The translations under genes were made by a program, and so were the position numbers. This document shows, one piece after another, positions 8,233 to 18,867 of a DNA stretch of 64,000 nucleotides. Position 1 is the stretch's first letter. Every line of letters starts with the position of its first letter. The DNA is from Ochrobactrum sp. BTU1 (GTDB lineage: Bacteria > Pseudomonadota > Alphaproteobacteria > Rhizobiales > Rhizobiaceae), in NCBI GenBank assembly GCA_018798825.1, contig CP076354.1, positions 1,674,001 to 1,738,000 on the forward strand. The letters run 5' to 3'. The notes under the pieces are model-generated. The model was not told the origin of the DNA. It worked only from the letters and a program-made list of their open reading frames with translations, and made no database searches.

Positions 8233-8335
8233 TTCCCTTTCAAAGCACATAATTTCAATGGCTTAAATTTCTGAAGAAAAGGACTTGTTGCCCTCAGGAA
8301 AGCGTGTCCTCCTGCTCTCAAAATAGGAGGTTTTA

Positions 8336-9664
8336 ATGCTTAACAACACCAACGCGCCAAGTCTTGATAACTTCTGGATGCCGTTTACGGCAAACCGCCA
8401 GTTCAAGGCAGCCCCACGCCTGCTCGCAAGCGCTTCGGGCATGTATTACACCGATGTCGACGGCCATCAGGTTCTGGATGGCACGGCTGGCCTTTGGTGC
8501 TGCAATGCCGGTCATGGCCGCAAACAGATCACCCAGGCTGTCGAGCGCCAGATCTCGACCATGGACTTCGCGCCGACCTTCCAGATGGGCCACAACATTG
8601 CTTTCGACTTTGCTGAAAAGCTCGCAGCCATCGCGCCTGGCGGCCCAGATGCCAAGCTTGATCGCGTGTTCTTCACCAATTCCGGCTCGGAATCGGTCGA
8701 TACCGCACTAAAGATCGCCATCGCCTATCAGCGTGCCATTGGTCAGGGAACCCGTACCCTCATCATCGGTCGTGAAAAAGGCTATCACGGCGTTGGCTTC
8801 GGCGGCATTTCTGTCGGCGGCCTCGTCAACAACCGCCGCGTCTTCCCGCAGATTCCTGCCGATCATATGCGTCATACGCTCGATATTGGCCGCAATGCAT
8901 TCTCCAAGGGCTTGCCGGAACACGGCATTGAACTCGCCGACGATCTGGAACGTCTGGTTCAGCTGCACGGCGCAGAAAAAATTGCCGCCGTCATCGTTGA
9001 GCCAATGTCCGGCTCTGCCGGTGTTGTGCTTCCGCCAAAGGGCTATCTCGAACGCATCCGCGCGACCGCTGACAAGCACGGCATTCTGGTGATCTATGAC
9101 GAAGTCATCACCGGCTTCGGACGCCTCGGCACACCATTTGCTGTCGATTATTTCGGCGTAAAGCCTGATCTCGTCACCACCGCCAAGGGCCTCACCAACG
9201 GCGCAATTCCAATGGGTGCTGTCTTTGCCAGCCGTACAGTGCATGATGCGCTGATGACCGGCCCGGAAAACGCCATCGAGCTCTTCCACGGCTACACCTA
9301 TTCCGGCCATCCGGTCGCCTGTGCTGCCGGTCTTGCCACGCTTGAAATCTACGCCGAAGAAGGTCTTCTGACCCGCGGCGCAGAACTGGCCGAGCATTGG
9401 CAGAACGCGCTTCATTCGCTGAAGGGCGCGCCAAATGTCATCGACATCCGCAACCTCGGCCTCGTTGGCGCAATCGAACTGTCGTCACGCGAAGGCGCCA
9501 TCGGCGCACGCGCTTACGATGTCTTTGTCGATTGCTTCAAGAAGGGTCTTCTGATCCGCGTCACCGGCGATGTGATCGCGCTTTCGCCACCGCTCATCGT
9601 GGAAAAAGAACAGATCGACACAATCGTTTCCATGATCGGAGATGCGCTTAAACGCGCGGCCTGA
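8336..9664 (+). CDS. Omega-amino acid:pyruvate aminotransferase (class III, BauA-like)
   Basis: This 442-residue fold-type I PLP enzyme carries the class-III landmarks: FFTNSGSESVDTALK for PLP phosphate binding, VIYDEVITGFGRLG with the PLP-contacting Asp, and TTAKGLTNGAIPMG with the Schiff-base Lys at about residue 284. The N-terminal FWMPFTANRQFK and GTAGLWCCNAGHGR match beta-alanine:pyruvate transaminases. It transfers the amino group from beta-alanine or other omega-amino acids and amines to pyruvate. A strong AGGAGG site lies upstream. It is a single gene with its own terminator and is divergent from a PuuR-like regulator. That supports polyamine or beta-alanine catabolism, but the true substrate cannot be read from sequence. 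Confidence 0.88.
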   Translation: MLNNTNAPSLDNFWMPFTANRQFKAAPRLLASASGMYYTDVDGHQVLDGTAGLWCCNAGHGRKQITQAVERQISTMDFAPTFQMGHNIAFDFAEKLAAIAPGGPDAKLDRVFFTNSGSESVDTALKIAIAYQRAIGQGTRTLIIGREKGYHGVGFGGISVGGLVNNRRVFPQIPADHMRHTLDIGRNAFSKGLPEHGIELADDLERLVQLHGAEKIAAVIVEPMSGSAGVVLPPKGYLERIRATADKHGILVIYDEVITGFGRLGTPFAVDYFGVKPDLVTTAKGLTNGAIPMGAVFASRTVHDALMTGPENAIELFHGYTYSGHPVACAAGLATLEIYAEEGLLTRGAELAEHWQNALHSLKGAPNVIDIRNLGLVGAIELSSREGAIGARAYDVFVDCFKKGLLIRVTGDVIALSPPLIVEKEQIDTIVSMIGDALKRAA

Positions 9665-9691
9665 TCACCACCCAGATCGAGCCGCAACTTG

Positions 9692-9723
9692 GCCGCCGCT
9701 TTCCCCTGCGGCGGCTTTTTTCT
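9692..9723 (+). terminator. Intrinsic terminator after the omega-transaminase gene
   Basis: Perfect 8-bp stem GCCGCCGC / GCGGCGGC, loop TTTCCCCT, then TTTTTTCTT. It lies about 28 bp after the stop codon. Confidence 0.9.
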
Positions 9724-9725
9724 TA

Positions 9726-9860
9726 AGCATTTCTAGCAAAAGTGCGAAGCGGTTTTGCGCAAGATAATACGTAAAAACAAACAGATAGAGAAGTTTTGGC
9801 ATTATGCATAACCAGAATTTCTCTATGAATCACATTCTGCGGAAAGTGGTCCAAGAGATT
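9726..9860 (+). repeat. Divergent palindromic repeat copy
   Basis: The stretch AGCATTTCTAGCAAAAGTGC with GAAGCGGTTTTGCGC is a variant of half-1 of the dispersed repeat (AAAAGTGnGAAnCGGTTTT core). It is followed by an ACAAACAGATAGAG spacer like that of other copies. It lies between the convergent transaminase and hutC genes, and the rest of the gap to 9936 shows nothing else I can name. Confidence 0.45.
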
Positions 9861-9936
9861 CTGCGCATTATCATTTTAGCGGCCACTATGTGCGAAGCCG
9901 CCAAAAGCGTAATAACGTTACGTTACATCGCTAAAT

Positions 9937-10677
9937 TCAGCTCTGCGACGGCGTAAATTTTGCCACAAGCGCATGACTATCGCCCGGATAAGTGAAGCGT
10001 ACATGCGTCACCGGCTGATCGGCATTCCAGGTCTGACGCTCAACGACAAGACAAGGCGAACCGGCAGGCACGCCAAGCGTCGCAGCGTTTTCCTCGGTTG
10101 AGACAACCGCACGGATGGAATGCTGCGCATTGCTCCACGGCACGCAGGAAACAAGCCAAGGGCCGGGTGATTGCTCTGCAAAATCGGTTTCTGCCGCGCT
10201 CGGCACAGCATCAAGGCTGATAATGCGTTCTTCCAGCGCAAAGACCCGCTTCCCTGCATAATGACGGCAGACAAGTTCGACCAGCGGCGTGTGTCGCGGC
10301 ATGTCGATATGACGCGCATCGGCAGGGCCACTCAACCGCTCATTTCGTTTCAGCAGCTCAAAACGATAAGGCTGCCCAAGCGCTGCAACCTCATCGCGAA
10401 TATCATGGATTTCGAGAATCGCGGCTTGCGACTGCGGGAAGGAAACAAAGCTGCCCGAACGGCGCTTTCGCTCAATCAGACCGGCTTTTGCCAGCTGCGT
10501 CAGCGCCTTATTCACGGTCATGCGCGAGCAATTATAATACTCGGTCAGCTCGTGCTCGAACGGGATGCGATGACCGGGCTGCCATTCGCCAGAAATAATG
10601 CGCGTTTCAATATCATCCAGAATACGCTGATGCAGCGATAATGTCGGCTCGTCTTTTCCGGATGGATTGTCCTGCAC
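9937..10677 (-). CDS. hutC: Histidine utilisation repressor (GntR/HutC)
   Basis: This 246-residue GntR-family repressor has an N-terminal winged helix (about residues 15-80, with FEHELTEYYNCSRMTVNKALTQL) and a C-terminal UTRA ligand-binding domain. HutC binds urocanate, the first product of histidine breakdown, and then leaves its operators. It is the distal gene of a leftward hutF-hutC pair, 19 bp after hutF, so it would be induced with the pathway it controls. The 12-bp palindrome at 12156-12167, between hutF and hutI, is its probable operator. In Brucella abortus HutC has also been linked to control of virB, from published work I recall. Confidence 0.93.
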   Translation of the reverse strand: MQDNPSGKDEPTLSLHQRILDDIETRIISGEWQPGHRIPFEHELTEYYNCSRMTVNKALTQLAKAGLIERKRRSGSFVSFPQSQAAILEIHDIRDEVAALGQPYRFELLKRNERLSGPADARHIDMPRHTPLVELVCRHYAGKRVFALEERIISLDAVPSAAETDFAEQSPGPWLVSCVPWSNAQHSIRAVVSTEENAATLGVPAGSPCLVVERQTWNADQPVTHVRFTYPGDSHALVAKFTPSQS

Positions 10678-10696
10678 GTCCCGCTCGCCCCATTTA

Positions 10697-12064
10697 TTAG
10701 TTCAGCAATTCGCCGATTGCTTTCTGGAAAGCACGCTCTGCCGCATCGCGCAAGCGGTGATGTCCGCCCTCCACCTGTTTCACGCCGCGCACCCACACAT
10801 CAGAGGCACGCGCACGACCGGCAAAAATCCAGCCATCGAGAACCGCATCCCCTTTTGCATGGGGCAGACGCTCAACATCAAGCGATACAAAATCTGCCGA
10901 GGCGCCCTGTCTCAAACCATCGCCTTCGCGACCCATAGCAATATTGCCGCCCGCCAATGCACCATCAAACAAGGCGCGTCCGGTCGAGCCTTCGTTTTTC
11001 GCCAGCACATTGCGCGCTCGATGCAGCAAACGCTGCGAATATTCATATTGCCGCAACTCATCGCCAATGCCGATCAGCACATTGGAATCGGACCCGACGC
11101 CGAAACGGCCACCATTGGCATCAAACACGGTGGCATTGAACGTGCCATCGCCGAGATTGGCTTCCGTAACCGGACAAAGACCGGCAATCGCACCAGACTG
11201 AGCCATGCGCACAGTTTCCGTGTCACTCATATGCGTTGCGTGGATAAGGCACCAGCGCGACGACAATTCCTGATGGTCAAGCAGCCATTCAACAGGCCGC
11301 TGTCCGGACCACGCAATGCAGTCCTCCACTTCCTTGACCTGCTCGGCAATGTGAATATGCACTGGCGCGCCGGGCAACAGCGATGCCGCAAATGTCAGCT
11401 CATCCGGGGTGGCAGCACGCAAACTGTGCGGCGCCACGCCAAGCACAGCCCCATCAAAACCGGAAAGAGCCCTCTCGCAGCCCTCGATCAGGCGCGCAAA
11501 ACTCTGCTGATCATTGATGAAACGGCGCTGCCCCTCATTGGGTTCGGCACCGCCAAAACTCGAATGCGCATAAAGCACCGGCAACAGGGTCAGACCGATG
11601 CCAGCCGTTTGCGCTGCCGAGACAATGCGGTCCGCCATTTCCGAGATATTGCTGTAAGGCGTGCCGTCGCGATCATGATGCAGATAATGAAACTCACCGA
11701 CGCGTGTAAAACCGGCTTCCAGCATATCAACATAAAGCCGCAATGCGACTGCTTCCGCCTGTTCCGGCGTCATGGTCAGCGCGAACTTATACATGATCTC
11801 GCGCCAGCTCCAGAAACTGTCAGCCGATGGGCCGCGCCGTTCAGCAAGGCCAGCCATGCCATATTGAAACGCGTGGCTGTGGAGGTTTGGCATCCCCGCT
11901 ACGATCACCTTATAGCGCTCGTCTCCCGTTTTGGCTTCGACGCCAATCTCCACAGAAGCAATTTTTCCCTGAGCTAAACCAAGCCGCACATCCTCTGCCC
12001 AGCCCGTCTGCAAAAGCGCCTGACCAGCATGGATAAATTGCGTTGTTGGGACTGCGGCTGACAT
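10697..12064 (-). CDS. hutF: N-formimidoyl-L-glutamate deiminase
   Basis: This 455-residue zinc amidohydrolase converts N-formimino-L-glutamate to N-formyl-L-glutamate and ammonia, the fourth step of the five-step histidine pathway. The metal motif is in GMPNLHSHAFQYGMAG (HxH), with later metal and catalytic residues in VHIHIAEQ and CLIHATHM. The C-terminus is FADFVSLD-like (ASADFVSLDVERLPHA). The frame opens at 12097, but ATG 12064 has GAGGAG nine bases upstream and gives the usual N-terminus. HutF with HutG means this organism uses the formylglutamate branch rather than formiminoglutamase. Confidence 0.93.
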   Translation of the reverse strand: MSAAVPTTQFIHAGQALLQTGWAEDVRLGLAQGKIASVEIGVEAKTGDERYKVIVAGMPNLHSHAFQYGMAGLAERRGPSADSFWSWREIMYKFALTMTPEQAEAVALRLYVDMLEAGFTRVGEFHYLHHDRDGTPYSNISEMADRIVSAAQTAGIGLTLLPVLYAHSSFGGAEPNEGQRRFINDQQSFARLIEGCERALSGFDGAVLGVAPHSLRAATPDELTFAASLLPGAPVHIHIAEQVKEVEDCIAWSGQRPVEWLLDHQELSSRWCLIHATHMSDTETVRMAQSGAIAGLCPVTEANLGDGTFNATVFDANGGRFGVGSDSNVLIGIGDELRQYEYSQRLLHRARNVLAKNEGSTGRALFDGALAGGNIAMGREGDGLRQGASADFVSLDVERLPHAKGDAVLDGWIFAGRARASDVWVRGVKQVEGGHHRLRDAAERAFQKAIGELLN

Positions 12065-12155
12065 TCGATGAAGCTCCTCATTCCGCCCAATTTGCACACC
12101 CGTTTTTCAACAGATCGCGATTGGATGCATTTTTTCTCTTGGCGGTTCCGTTAAT

Positions 12156-12167
12156 ATGTATATACAT
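12156..12167. promoter_or_regulatory. Probable HutC operator
   Basis: The perfect 12-bp palindrome ATGTATATACAT lies between the divergent hutF and hutIHGU operons, 33 bp before the hutI start. It contains the TGTATATACA core expected for HutC sites. One protein bound here could repress both directions. A 10-base match (ATATGTATAT) recurs at 19541-19550. Confidence 0.75.
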
Positions 12168-12199
12168 TATTGAAAACTAGGGGAAGCGAGAAAACGCTC

Positions 12200-13420
12200 A
12201 TGACACAGAAATCGAACTTCATTTTAACGCAGGCACGCATCGCCACTCTATCGGAAAAGGCAGATGGACTTGGTTTGATCGAAGCAGCAGCAATTGCCGT
12301 CAAGGATGGCAAAATCGCTTATGTCGGCGCAGAAATTGATCTTCCCGCTGAATATGCGTCGCTTGAGAAGATTGACTGCGAAAACCGCCTGATCACGCCC
12401 GGTCTGATTGACTGTCACACGCATCTGGTCCACGCAGGCAATCGCGCACACGAGTTTGAACTGCGCCTGAACGGTGCAACTTATGAAGAAGTTGCACGCG
12501 CGGGCGGCGGCATTGTTTCATCGGTCAAGAATGTTCGCGCGGCCAGCGAAGACGATCTGGTCCGTGAAACCCTGCCACGCCTTGATGCGCTCATTGCTGA
12601 AGGCGTGACGACGGTTGAAGTCAAATCGGGTTATGGTCTCGATACGAACAGCGAAGCAAAGTCATTGCGTGCGGCTCGCCGTCTTGGGCATGAACGCGAT
12701 GTTGCTATCCGCACCACCTTTCTGGGCGCTCACGCCCTGCCGCCGGAAATGAATGGCGACAAAGCTGCCTTCATCGACAAGATCATCAACGAAATGCTAC
12801 CTGCTATCGCCGATGAAAATCTGGCCGACGCAGTGGATGGTTTCTGTGAAGGCATTGCCTTCCTGCCGGATGAAATCACCCGTGTTTTCGATGCCGCCAA
12901 GGCGCATAACTTGCCGGTAAAGCTCCACGCCGACCAGCTTTCCAATCTACATGGCGCAGCACTTGCCGCTTCATATGATGCGCTTTCCGCCGATCATCTC
13001 GAATATACCGATGCGGAAGGTGCAGCCGCTATGGCAAAGGCCGGAACTGTCGCGGTTCTACTTCCCGGCGCTTATTATTTCATCCGCGAAACGCAAAAGC
13101 CGCCAGTCGATCTTTTCCGTGCGGCTGGCACCAAAATGGCGCTTGCCACCGACAACAATCCCGGCACTTCGCCGCTGACCTCGCTTCTGCTCACCATGAA
13201 TATGGGTGCAACTCTGTTCCGCATGACAGTCGATGAATGCATTGCAGGTGTCACTCGCGAAGCAGCCCGTGCCCTTGGCGTGCTCGACAAGACCGGCACG
13301 CTGGAAGTCGGCAAGGACGCGGATCTCGCCATCTGGAACGTCGAGCGTCCGGCAGAGCTTGTTTACCGCATTGGCTTCAACCCGCTCTGGAAGCGGGTTT
13401 TCAAAGGCCGCTATCAGTAA
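12200..13420 (+). CDS. hutI: Imidazolonepropionase
   Basis: This 406-residue metal-dependent amidohydrolase opens the ring of 4-imidazolone-5-propionate to give N-formiminoglutamate, step three of histidine breakdown. Metal ligands are visible in [15 protein letters not shown] (HxH, about residue 75) and in [19 protein letters not shown] carries the catalytic Asp region. I start at ATG 12200; an earlier in-frame TTG at 12170 lies inside the operator region and has no ribosome binding site. First gene of hutIHGU; the gap to hutH is 18 bp. Confidence 0.94.
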   Translation: MTQKSNFILTQARIATLSEKADGLGLIEAAAIAVKDGKIAYVGAEIDLPAEYASLEKIDCENRLITPGLIDCHTHLVHAGNRAHEFELRLNGATYEEVARAGGGIVSSVKNVRAASEDDLVRETLPRLDALIAEGVTTVEVKSGYGLDTNSEAKSLRAARRLGHERDVAIRTTFLGAHALPPEMNGDKAAFIDKIINEMLPAIADENLADAVDGFCEGIAFLPDEITRVFDAAKAHNLPVKLHADQLSNLHGAALAASYDALSADHLEYTDAEGAAAMAKAGTVAVLLPGAYYFIRETQKPPVDLFRAAGTKMALATDNNPGTSPLTSLLLTMNMGATLFRMTVDECIAGVTREAARALGVLDKTGTLEVGKDADLAIWNVERPAELVYRIGFNPLWKRVFKGRYQ

Positions 13421-13438
13421 TTTTCAATGGAGCTTTCC

Positions 13439-14974
13439 ATGTCCTTCGTTCTTCATCCCGGCAGCGTTTCGCTTGGCATACTTGAACAAATCTATCGCGG
13501 CAACCTCGCTGCCCGTATTGATCCGTCCTTTTATAAGGGCGTTGAAAAGGCTGCGGCACGCATCGCCGAAATCGCTGCGGGCGATGCACCGGTTTATGGC
13601 ATCAATACTGGCTTTGGTAAGCTCGCCTCTATCCGCATCGCGCCCGAAGACGTGGCAACGCTTCAGCGCAATCTCATTCTGTCGCATTGCTGCGGTGTCG
13701 GTGAGCCGCTGAGCGAAGACATCGTGCGCCTCATCATGGCGCTGAAGCTTATCTCGCTTGGCCGTGGCGCATCGGGCGTGCGGCTCGAACTCATCACCCT
13801 CATCGAAGCCATGCTGGAAAAAGGCGTGATCCCGATGATCCCGGCCAAGGGTTCGGTCGGCGCTTCTGGCGATCTCGCACCGCTCGCTCATATGGCAGCG
13901 GCCATGATCGGCGAAGGTGAAGCCTTCTATCAGGGCGAACGCCTGCCATCTGCTGAAGCACTGAAGAAAGCAGGCCTCAAGCCCGTCGTTCTGGCTGCGA
14001 AGGAAGGTCTCGCCCTCATCAACGGTACACAGACCTCGACTGCACTGGCATTGGCCGGCCTTTTCCGCGCGCATCGCGCATTGCAGGCAGCCCTCATCAC
14101 TGGCGCACTTTCGACCGATGCGGCGATGGGTTCAACCGCTCCGTTCCATCCAGATATTCACACATTGCGCGGTCATCAGGGCCAGATCGATACGGCTGCA
14201 GCACTGCGCAATCTGTTGTCTGGTTCGGTCATTCGCGAGAGCCACCTTGAAGGCGACCAACGCGTGCAGGACCCTTATTGCATCCGCTGTCAGCCACAGG
14301 TCGATGGTGCTTGCCTCGACATTCTGCGCCAAGCAGCGCGCACACTTGAAATCGAAGCCAATGCCGTCACCGATAACCCACTCGTCCTCTCCGATGACAG
14401 TGTAGTTTCCGGCGGCAACTTCCATGCCGAACCAGTTGCTTTCGCAGCCGATCAGATCGCGCTTGCTATCTGCGAAATCGGCGCAATTGCACAGCGCCGC
14501 ATTGCACTTCTGGTTGATCCTGCGCTTTCCTTCGGCCTCCCAGCCTTCCTTGCAAAAAAGCCTGGCCTCAACTCTGGCCTTATGATTGCGGAAGTCACTT
14601 CGGCCGCACTGATGAGCGAAAACAAGCAGATGGCGCATCCGGCATCGGTTGATTCAACACCAACCTCCGCCAATCAGGAAGACCATGTTTCCATGGCCTG
14701 CCATGGCGCGCGCCGCCTGTTGCAGATGACTGAAAACCTCAACGCTATCATCGGCATTGAAGCATTGACCGGCGCGCTCGGCGTCGAGCTGCGTGGCCCG
14801 CTTGAAACCAGCCCGGAACTGAAAGCTGCCGTCGCTGTTCTGCGCGCGAATGTGCCGACGCTGGAAGTTGATCGCTACATGGCCAACGATTTGGCAAGCG
14901 CAAGCGCCATCATCGCCGATGGTTCTTTTACCGGCAGCATCAGCGCAAGCATTCTGCCATCTCTGGAGGTCTGA
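13439..14974 (+). CDS. hutH: Histidine ammonia-lyase
   Basis: This 511-residue enzyme converts L-histidine to trans-urocanate and ammonia, the first step of the pathway. The Ala-Ser-Gly triplet that forms the MIO electrophile is in [14 protein letters not shown] at residues 142-144, matching the known Ser143 position in the Pseudomonas enzyme. The conserved [14 protein letters not shown] is near the C-terminus. ATG 13439 is preceded by GGAG at six bases; an upstream ATG at 13427 lacks a site and would add four residues. The gene is embedded in hutIHGU. Confidence 0.95.
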   Translation: MSFVLHPGSVSLGILEQIYRGNLAARIDPSFYKGVEKAAARIAEIAAGDAPVYGINTGFGKLASIRIAPEDVATLQRNLILSHCCGVGEPLSEDIVRLIMALKLISLGRGASGVRLELITLIEAMLEKGVIPMIPAKGSVGASGDLAPLAHMAAAMIGEGEAFYQGERLPSAEALKKAGLKPVVLAAKEGLALINGTQTSTALALAGLFRAHRALQAALITGALSTDAAMGSTAPFHPDIHTLRGHQGQIDTAAALRNLLSGSVIRESHLEGDQRVQDPYCIRCQPQVDGACLDILRQAARTLEIEANAVTDNPLVLSDDSVVSGGNFHAEPVAFAADQIALAICEIGAIAQRRIALLVDPALSFGLPAFLAKKPGLNSGLMIAEVTSAALMSENKQMAHPASVDSTPTSANQEDHVSMACHGARRLLQMTENLNAIIGIEALTGALGVELRGPLETSPELKAAVAVLRANVPTLEVDRYMANDLASASAIIADGSFTGSISASILPSLEV

Positions 14975-14975
14975 T

Positions 14976-15776
14976 ATGGCTGCTTTTGAAGTCCATCAGG
15001 GTTCGTCACCCGTCATTCTCGGCCTGCCCCACACCGGGACAGACGTGCCGGAAGATATCTGGGCGCGGCTCAATGACAATGGCCGTATTCTTGCCGACAC
15101 CGACTGGCATATCCATCGGCTCTATGACGGGCTGCTGGACAATGTCACGACAGTCCGCGCCACCTTTCATCGCTATTGTATCGATGCCAATCGCGACCCA
15201 GCAGGCGTCAGCCTCTATCCGGGCCAGAACACCACAACGCTGATCCCGGAAACCGATTTCGATGGCCTTGCCATCTGGAAAGACGGCGAAGCACCGAAAG
15301 AAGCCGATATTGCCGATCGCATCACCCGCTTCCACAAGCCGTATCACGATGCGCTTACAGCCGAAATCGAACGCGTGAAAGCAATCCACGGCGTAGCGAT
15401 CCTTTATGATTGCCACTCGATCCGCTCGCATATCCCGTTCCTGTTTGAAGGCAAGCTGCCGGATTTCAACATCGGCACAGACCTCGGCAAGACCTGCGAT
15501 CCAAGGATCGAAGCCGCAACCGTAGACGTGACTCAAAACGCCACCGGCTACACATACATCCTCAATGGCCGCTTCAAAGGCGGCTGGACAACGCGCCATT
15601 ACGGCAAGCCCGAAACTGGTGTCCATGCCATCCAGATGGAACTGGCGCAATCCACGCATCTGGCGACCGAGGCCGTGCCCTTCGACTACGACGAAGCCAA
15701 AGCTGAAAAGCTCCGTGTGCATCTCAAAACAATTCTTGAGCGGCTCGAAAACATTGCCGCCGAACTGAAACTCTGA
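14976..15776 (+). CDS. hutG: N-formylglutamate amidohydrolase
   Basis: This 266-residue enzyme hydrolyses N-formyl-L-glutamate to glutamate and formate, the last step of the pathway that uses HutF. Family landmarks include [14 protein letters not shown] near the N-terminus, [18 protein letters not shown], and [13 protein letters not shown] with the metal-binding Asp-Cys-His-Ser. The frame is open from 14850, but that part overlaps hutH in another frame; ATG 14976 begins one base after the hutH stop and has GGAGG just upstream. This tight junction points to translational coupling. Confidence 0.93.
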   Translation: MAAFEVHQGSSPVILGLPHTGTDVPEDIWARLNDNGRILADTDWHIHRLYDGLLDNVTTVRATFHRYCIDANRDPAGVSLYPGQNTTTLIPETDFDGLAIWKDGEAPKEADIADRITRFHKPYHDALTAEIERVKAIHGVAILYDCHSIRSHIPFLFEGKLPDFNIGTDLGKTCDPRIEAATVDVTQNATGYTYILNGRFKGGWTTRHYGKPETGVHAIQMELAQSTHLATEAVPFDYDEAKAEKLRVHLKTILERLENIAAELKL

Positions 15777-15786
15777 GGAGAACATC

Positions 15787-17460
15787 ATGTCCAACCCACG
15801 TCATAATGAGCGCGAAATACGCGCTCCACGCAGCACTGAACTCAACGCAAAAAGCTGGCTCACAGAAGCGCCGCTGCGCATGTTGATGAACAATCTCGAC
15901 CCGGATGTTGCCGAGCGCCCGCATGAGCTGGTCGTTTATGGCGGCATCGGTCGTGCAGCCCGTACGTGGGACGACTTCGACAAGATTGTTGCAACACTGA
16001 AGACTCTCAACGACGACGAAACCTTGTTGGTGCAGTCGGGCAAGCCGGTCGGCGTGTTTCGCACCCACAAGGATGCGCCACGCGTTCTGATCGCCAATTC
16101 CAACCTCGTGCCACATTGGGCAACATGGGATCATTTCAACGAACTGGATAAGAAGGGTCTCGCCATGTATGGCCAGATGACCGCCGGTTCGTGGATTTAC
16201 ATCGGCGCACAGGGCATCGTTCAGGGGACTTATGAAACCTTCGTTGAAGCTGGTCGCCAGCATTATGACGGCAACCTCAAGGGCAAATGGATTCTGACCG
16301 GTGGTCTTGGTGGCATGGGCGGAGCACAGCCTCTCGCAGCCGTTATGGCTGGTGCTTGTTGCCTCGCAGTCGAATGCGACGAAACCCGCGCCGATTTCCG
16401 CCTGCGCACTCGTTATGTCGATGAAAAGACCCACAGCCTCGATGAAGCTCTGGCAAAGATCGACGAATGGACCAAGGCAGGCGAAGCCAAATCCATTGCA
16501 CTCATCGGCAATGCCGCTGATGTTTTCCCGGAACTCGTCAAGCGTGGCGTGCGCCCTGACATCGTGACCGATCAGACCTCGGCACATGATCCGGTGCATG
16601 GTTATCTGCCAATCGGCTGGAGCGTTGCTGAATGGCGCGCCAAGCAGGAGAGCGATCCGAAGGGCGTTGCAAAAGCCGCCCGCGCTTCGATGAAGGTGCA
16701 GGTTCAGGCCATGCTCGACTTCTGGAATGCTGGCATTCCAACGGTGGATTACGGCAACAATATCCGCCAGATGGCGCTTGAAGAAGGTCTGGAAGACGCA
16801 TTTGCCTTCCCGGGCTTCGTGCCTGCCTATATCCGCCCGCTGTTCTGCCGCGGCGTTGGACCTTTCCGTTGGGCTGCTCTCTCCGGCGATCCAGAAGATA
16901 TTGCAAAGACCGATGCCAAGGTGAAGGAACTGCTGCCAGACAACAAGCATCTGCACAACTGGCTCGACATGGCGAAGGAACGTATCGCGTTTCAGGGCCT
17001 GCCAGCACGCATCTGCTGGGTTGGCCTCGGTGATCGTCACCGCCTCGGCCTCGCCTTCAACGAAATGGTCCGCAATGGCGAACTGAAAGCCCCAATCGTC
17101 ATTGGCCGTGACCACCTCGATTCAGGCTCGGTTGCTTCGCCAAACCGCGAAACCGAATCCATGAAGGACGGCTCGGATGCCGTGTCCGACTGGCCGCTGC
17201 TCAATGCGCTGCTCAATACGGCGTCGGGCGCAACATGGGTATCGCTCCATCATGGTGGTGGCGTCGGCATGGGCTTCTCCCAGCATTCGGGCATGGTCAT
17301 CTGCTGTGATGGCACGGAAGATGCCGAACAGCGCATCGGCCGCGTGTTGTGGAACGATCCGGCAACCGGCGTCATGCGCCATGCCGATGCGGGCTATGAA
17401 GAAGCGCTCGACTGGGCAAAGCAGCAGGGCCTTCGCCTCCCGGCAATCCTTGGCAATTAA
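15787..17460 (+). CDS. hutU: Urocanate hydratase
   Basis: This 557-residue cytosolic enzyme uses tightly bound NAD+ as an electrophile to hydrate urocanate to 4-imidazolone-5-propionate, step two. The Rossmann-type NAD-binding loop [13 protein letters not shown] is at about residues 174-186. The conserved [20 protein letters not shown] and the C-terminal [17 protein letters not shown] are present, and length matches the family. GAGGAG precedes ATG 15787. It is the last gene of the hutIHGU run and is followed by a strong terminator. Confidence 0.95.
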   Translation: MSNPRHNEREIRAPRSTELNAKSWLTEAPLRMLMNNLDPDVAERPHELVVYGGIGRAARTWDDFDKIVATLKTLNDDETLLVQSGKPVGVFRTHKDAPRVLIANSNLVPHWATWDHFNELDKKGLAMYGQMTAGSWIYIGAQGIVQGTYETFVEAGRQHYDGNLKGKWILTGGLGGMGGAQPLAAVMAGACCLAVECDETRADFRLRTRYVDEKTHSLDEALAKIDEWTKAGEAKSIALIGNAADVFPELVKRGVRPDIVTDQTSAHDPVHGYLPIGWSVAEWRAKQESDPKGVAKAARASMKVQVQAMLDFWNAGIPTVDYGNNIRQMALEEGLEDAFAFPGFVPAYIRPLFCRGVGPFRWAALSGDPEDIAKTDAKVKELLPDNKHLHNWLDMAKERIAFQGLPARICWVGLGDRHRLGLAFNEMVRNGELKAPIVIGRDHLDSGSVASPNRETESMKDGSDAVSDWPLLNALLNTASGATWVSLHHGGGVGMGFSQHSGMVICCDGTEDAEQRIGRVLWNDPATGVMRHADAGYEEALDWAKQQGLRLPAILGN

Positions 17461-17470
17461 GAACTTGATG

Positions 17471-17500
17471 AAAGGCGGCTCCTTTGGAGGCCGCCTTTTT
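17471..17500 (+). terminator. Intrinsic terminator after hutU
   Basis: Perfect 9-bp stem AAAGGCGGC / GCCGCCTTT with a 10-nt loop, extended by a T run. It lies about 10 bp after the hutU stop and separates the core operon from the YjiH-hutD pair. Confidence 0.88.
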
Positions 17501-17538
17501 CATAGCTACATAAAACATGCAAATACTGGGGAATAACG

Positions 17539-18867
17539 ATGACAGACGTAACGCTTGGCCGAAATGAGCCCTCTCGTGGATCGGCGGCACTAAAACTGGT
17601 CATATACAGCTTTATAGGCATCTTTTTCTTTTTCGTGCCCGTCACTATCGGCGGCAAATCGACCATCCTGCTCGATCATGCAGCAACCGTGATAGCCACG
17701 GAGCTCCGTCCTGCCGCTCTCGTTTTTGTCTGCCTGCTGATCGCTTACGGTGCCTTTGCCCCTTTCGTAACAGGTACGTGGAAAAAGAACCTGACCGAAA
17801 GAATTTTCTCGGTCTTGCGTCTGTTCGGCCTTATCGCAACCGCCATGTATCTCGCCGATATCGGCCCGGCGCCACTTTTCACGCCAGACATGCTTCCATT
17901 CCTTTTCGACAAGCTCGTTCTATCAGTTGGTCTAATCGTTCCGATTGGCGCTTTGGCGCTCGCATTCTTGATCGGTTATGGCCTGCTCGAATTCACCGGA
18001 GTTATTGTGCAGCCCGTTATGCGTCCGATCTGGCGCACACCCGGTTGGTCGGCTATCGACGCTGTGGCTTCTTTTGTCGGTAGCTATTCACTGGCCCTTC
18101 TCATCACCGACCGTGTCTATAAGGAAGGCAAGTACACAGCCCGCGAAGCAGCAATCGTTGCTACCGGGTTCTCAACTGTTTCCGCCACTTTCATGATTAT
18201 CGTCGCAAAAACTCTGGGTTTGATGGATTCATGGAATCTTTATTTCTGGACCACTTTTTTCGTCACATTCATTGTATCGGCAATAACTGCGCGCCTTTGG
18301 CCATTGAGCCGCATGGATCATCCTGGAGACCGTGATACACCACTGCCTGAGGGCAAAGGCCGTATCGAAACAGCAATTGACGCTGGCATTACGCAGGCTC
18401 AAAGTGCTCCGCGAATTCTGCCCCTGCTCTGGGCCACTTTCCTTGATGGCTTGCGTATGGCAGCCATGATTCTACCGAGCATTATGGCCGTGGGTCTTCT
18501 TGGTCTTCTTGCCTCCAAATATACGCCGATTTTCGATGTTCTTGGTCTTGCACTCTATCCATTCACTTGGATCGCTCAGTTCTCAGATCCTATGCTTGCA
18601 GCCAAATCGATGGCCGCCGGTCTTGCTGAGATGTTCCTGCCTGCTATTCTTCTGAAGGACGCAGACGTGGCCCTCAAATTTGTAGCCGCTGTTGTGTCAG
18701 TCAGTCAGGTTCTGTTCCTTTCGGCCTCGATCCCTTGCGTACTGGCAACGTCAATTCCGCTCAAATTCCGTGATCTGATTATCGTCTGGTATATTCGCAC
18801 AGCGCTCAGCATCCTGCTGACAGCGCCAGTCGCATTCTGGGCAGCGTCCAACGGATGGCTCGGCTGA
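17539..18867 (+). CDS. YjiH-family membrane protein, possible transporter of the hut locus
   Basis: This polytopic inner-membrane protein of 442 residues has roughly ten hydrophobic segments. It shows the nucleoside-recognition (Gate) style segments of YjiH relatives, such as SFVGSYSLALLITDRVYKEG and a repeat-like GLAEMFLPAILLKDADV. No biochemical role is firmly known for YjiH. It lies between hutU and hutD, and hutD starts inside its stop codon, so the two are translationally coupled. From that context I infer transport of histidine, urocanate or a related product, but export or an accessory role is equally possible. The start follows GGGG before ATG 17539. Confidence 0.75.
   Translation: MTDVTLGRNEPSRGSAALKLVIYSFIGIFFFFVPVTIGGKSTILLDHAATVIATELRPAALVFVCLLIAYGAFAPFVTGTWKKNLTERIFSVLRLFGLIATAMYLADIGPAPLFTPDMLPFLFDKLVLSVGLIVPIGALALAFLIGYGLLEFTGVIVQPVMRPIWRTPGWSAIDAVASFVGSYSLALLITDRVYKEGKYTAREAAIVATGFSTVSATFMIIVAKTLGLMDSWNLYFWTTFFVTFIVSAITARLWPLSRMDHPGDRDTPLPEGKGRIETAIDAGITQAQSAPRILPLLWATFLDGLRMAAMILPSIMAVGLLGLLASKYTPIFDVLGLALYPFTWIAQFSDPMLAAKSMAAGLAEMFLPAILLKDADVALKFVAAVVSVSQVLFLSASIPCVLATSIPLKFRDLIIVWYIRTALSILLTAPVAFWAASNGWLG

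Noticed and set aside
10667..11977. 436-codon plus-strand frame antisense to hutF
   Set aside because: hutF has clear amidohydrolase motifs on the other strand; this frame has none.
15724..17115. 463-codon minus-strand frame antisense to hutU
   Set aside because: hutU is certain; long shadow frames are common in this GC-rich coding DNA.
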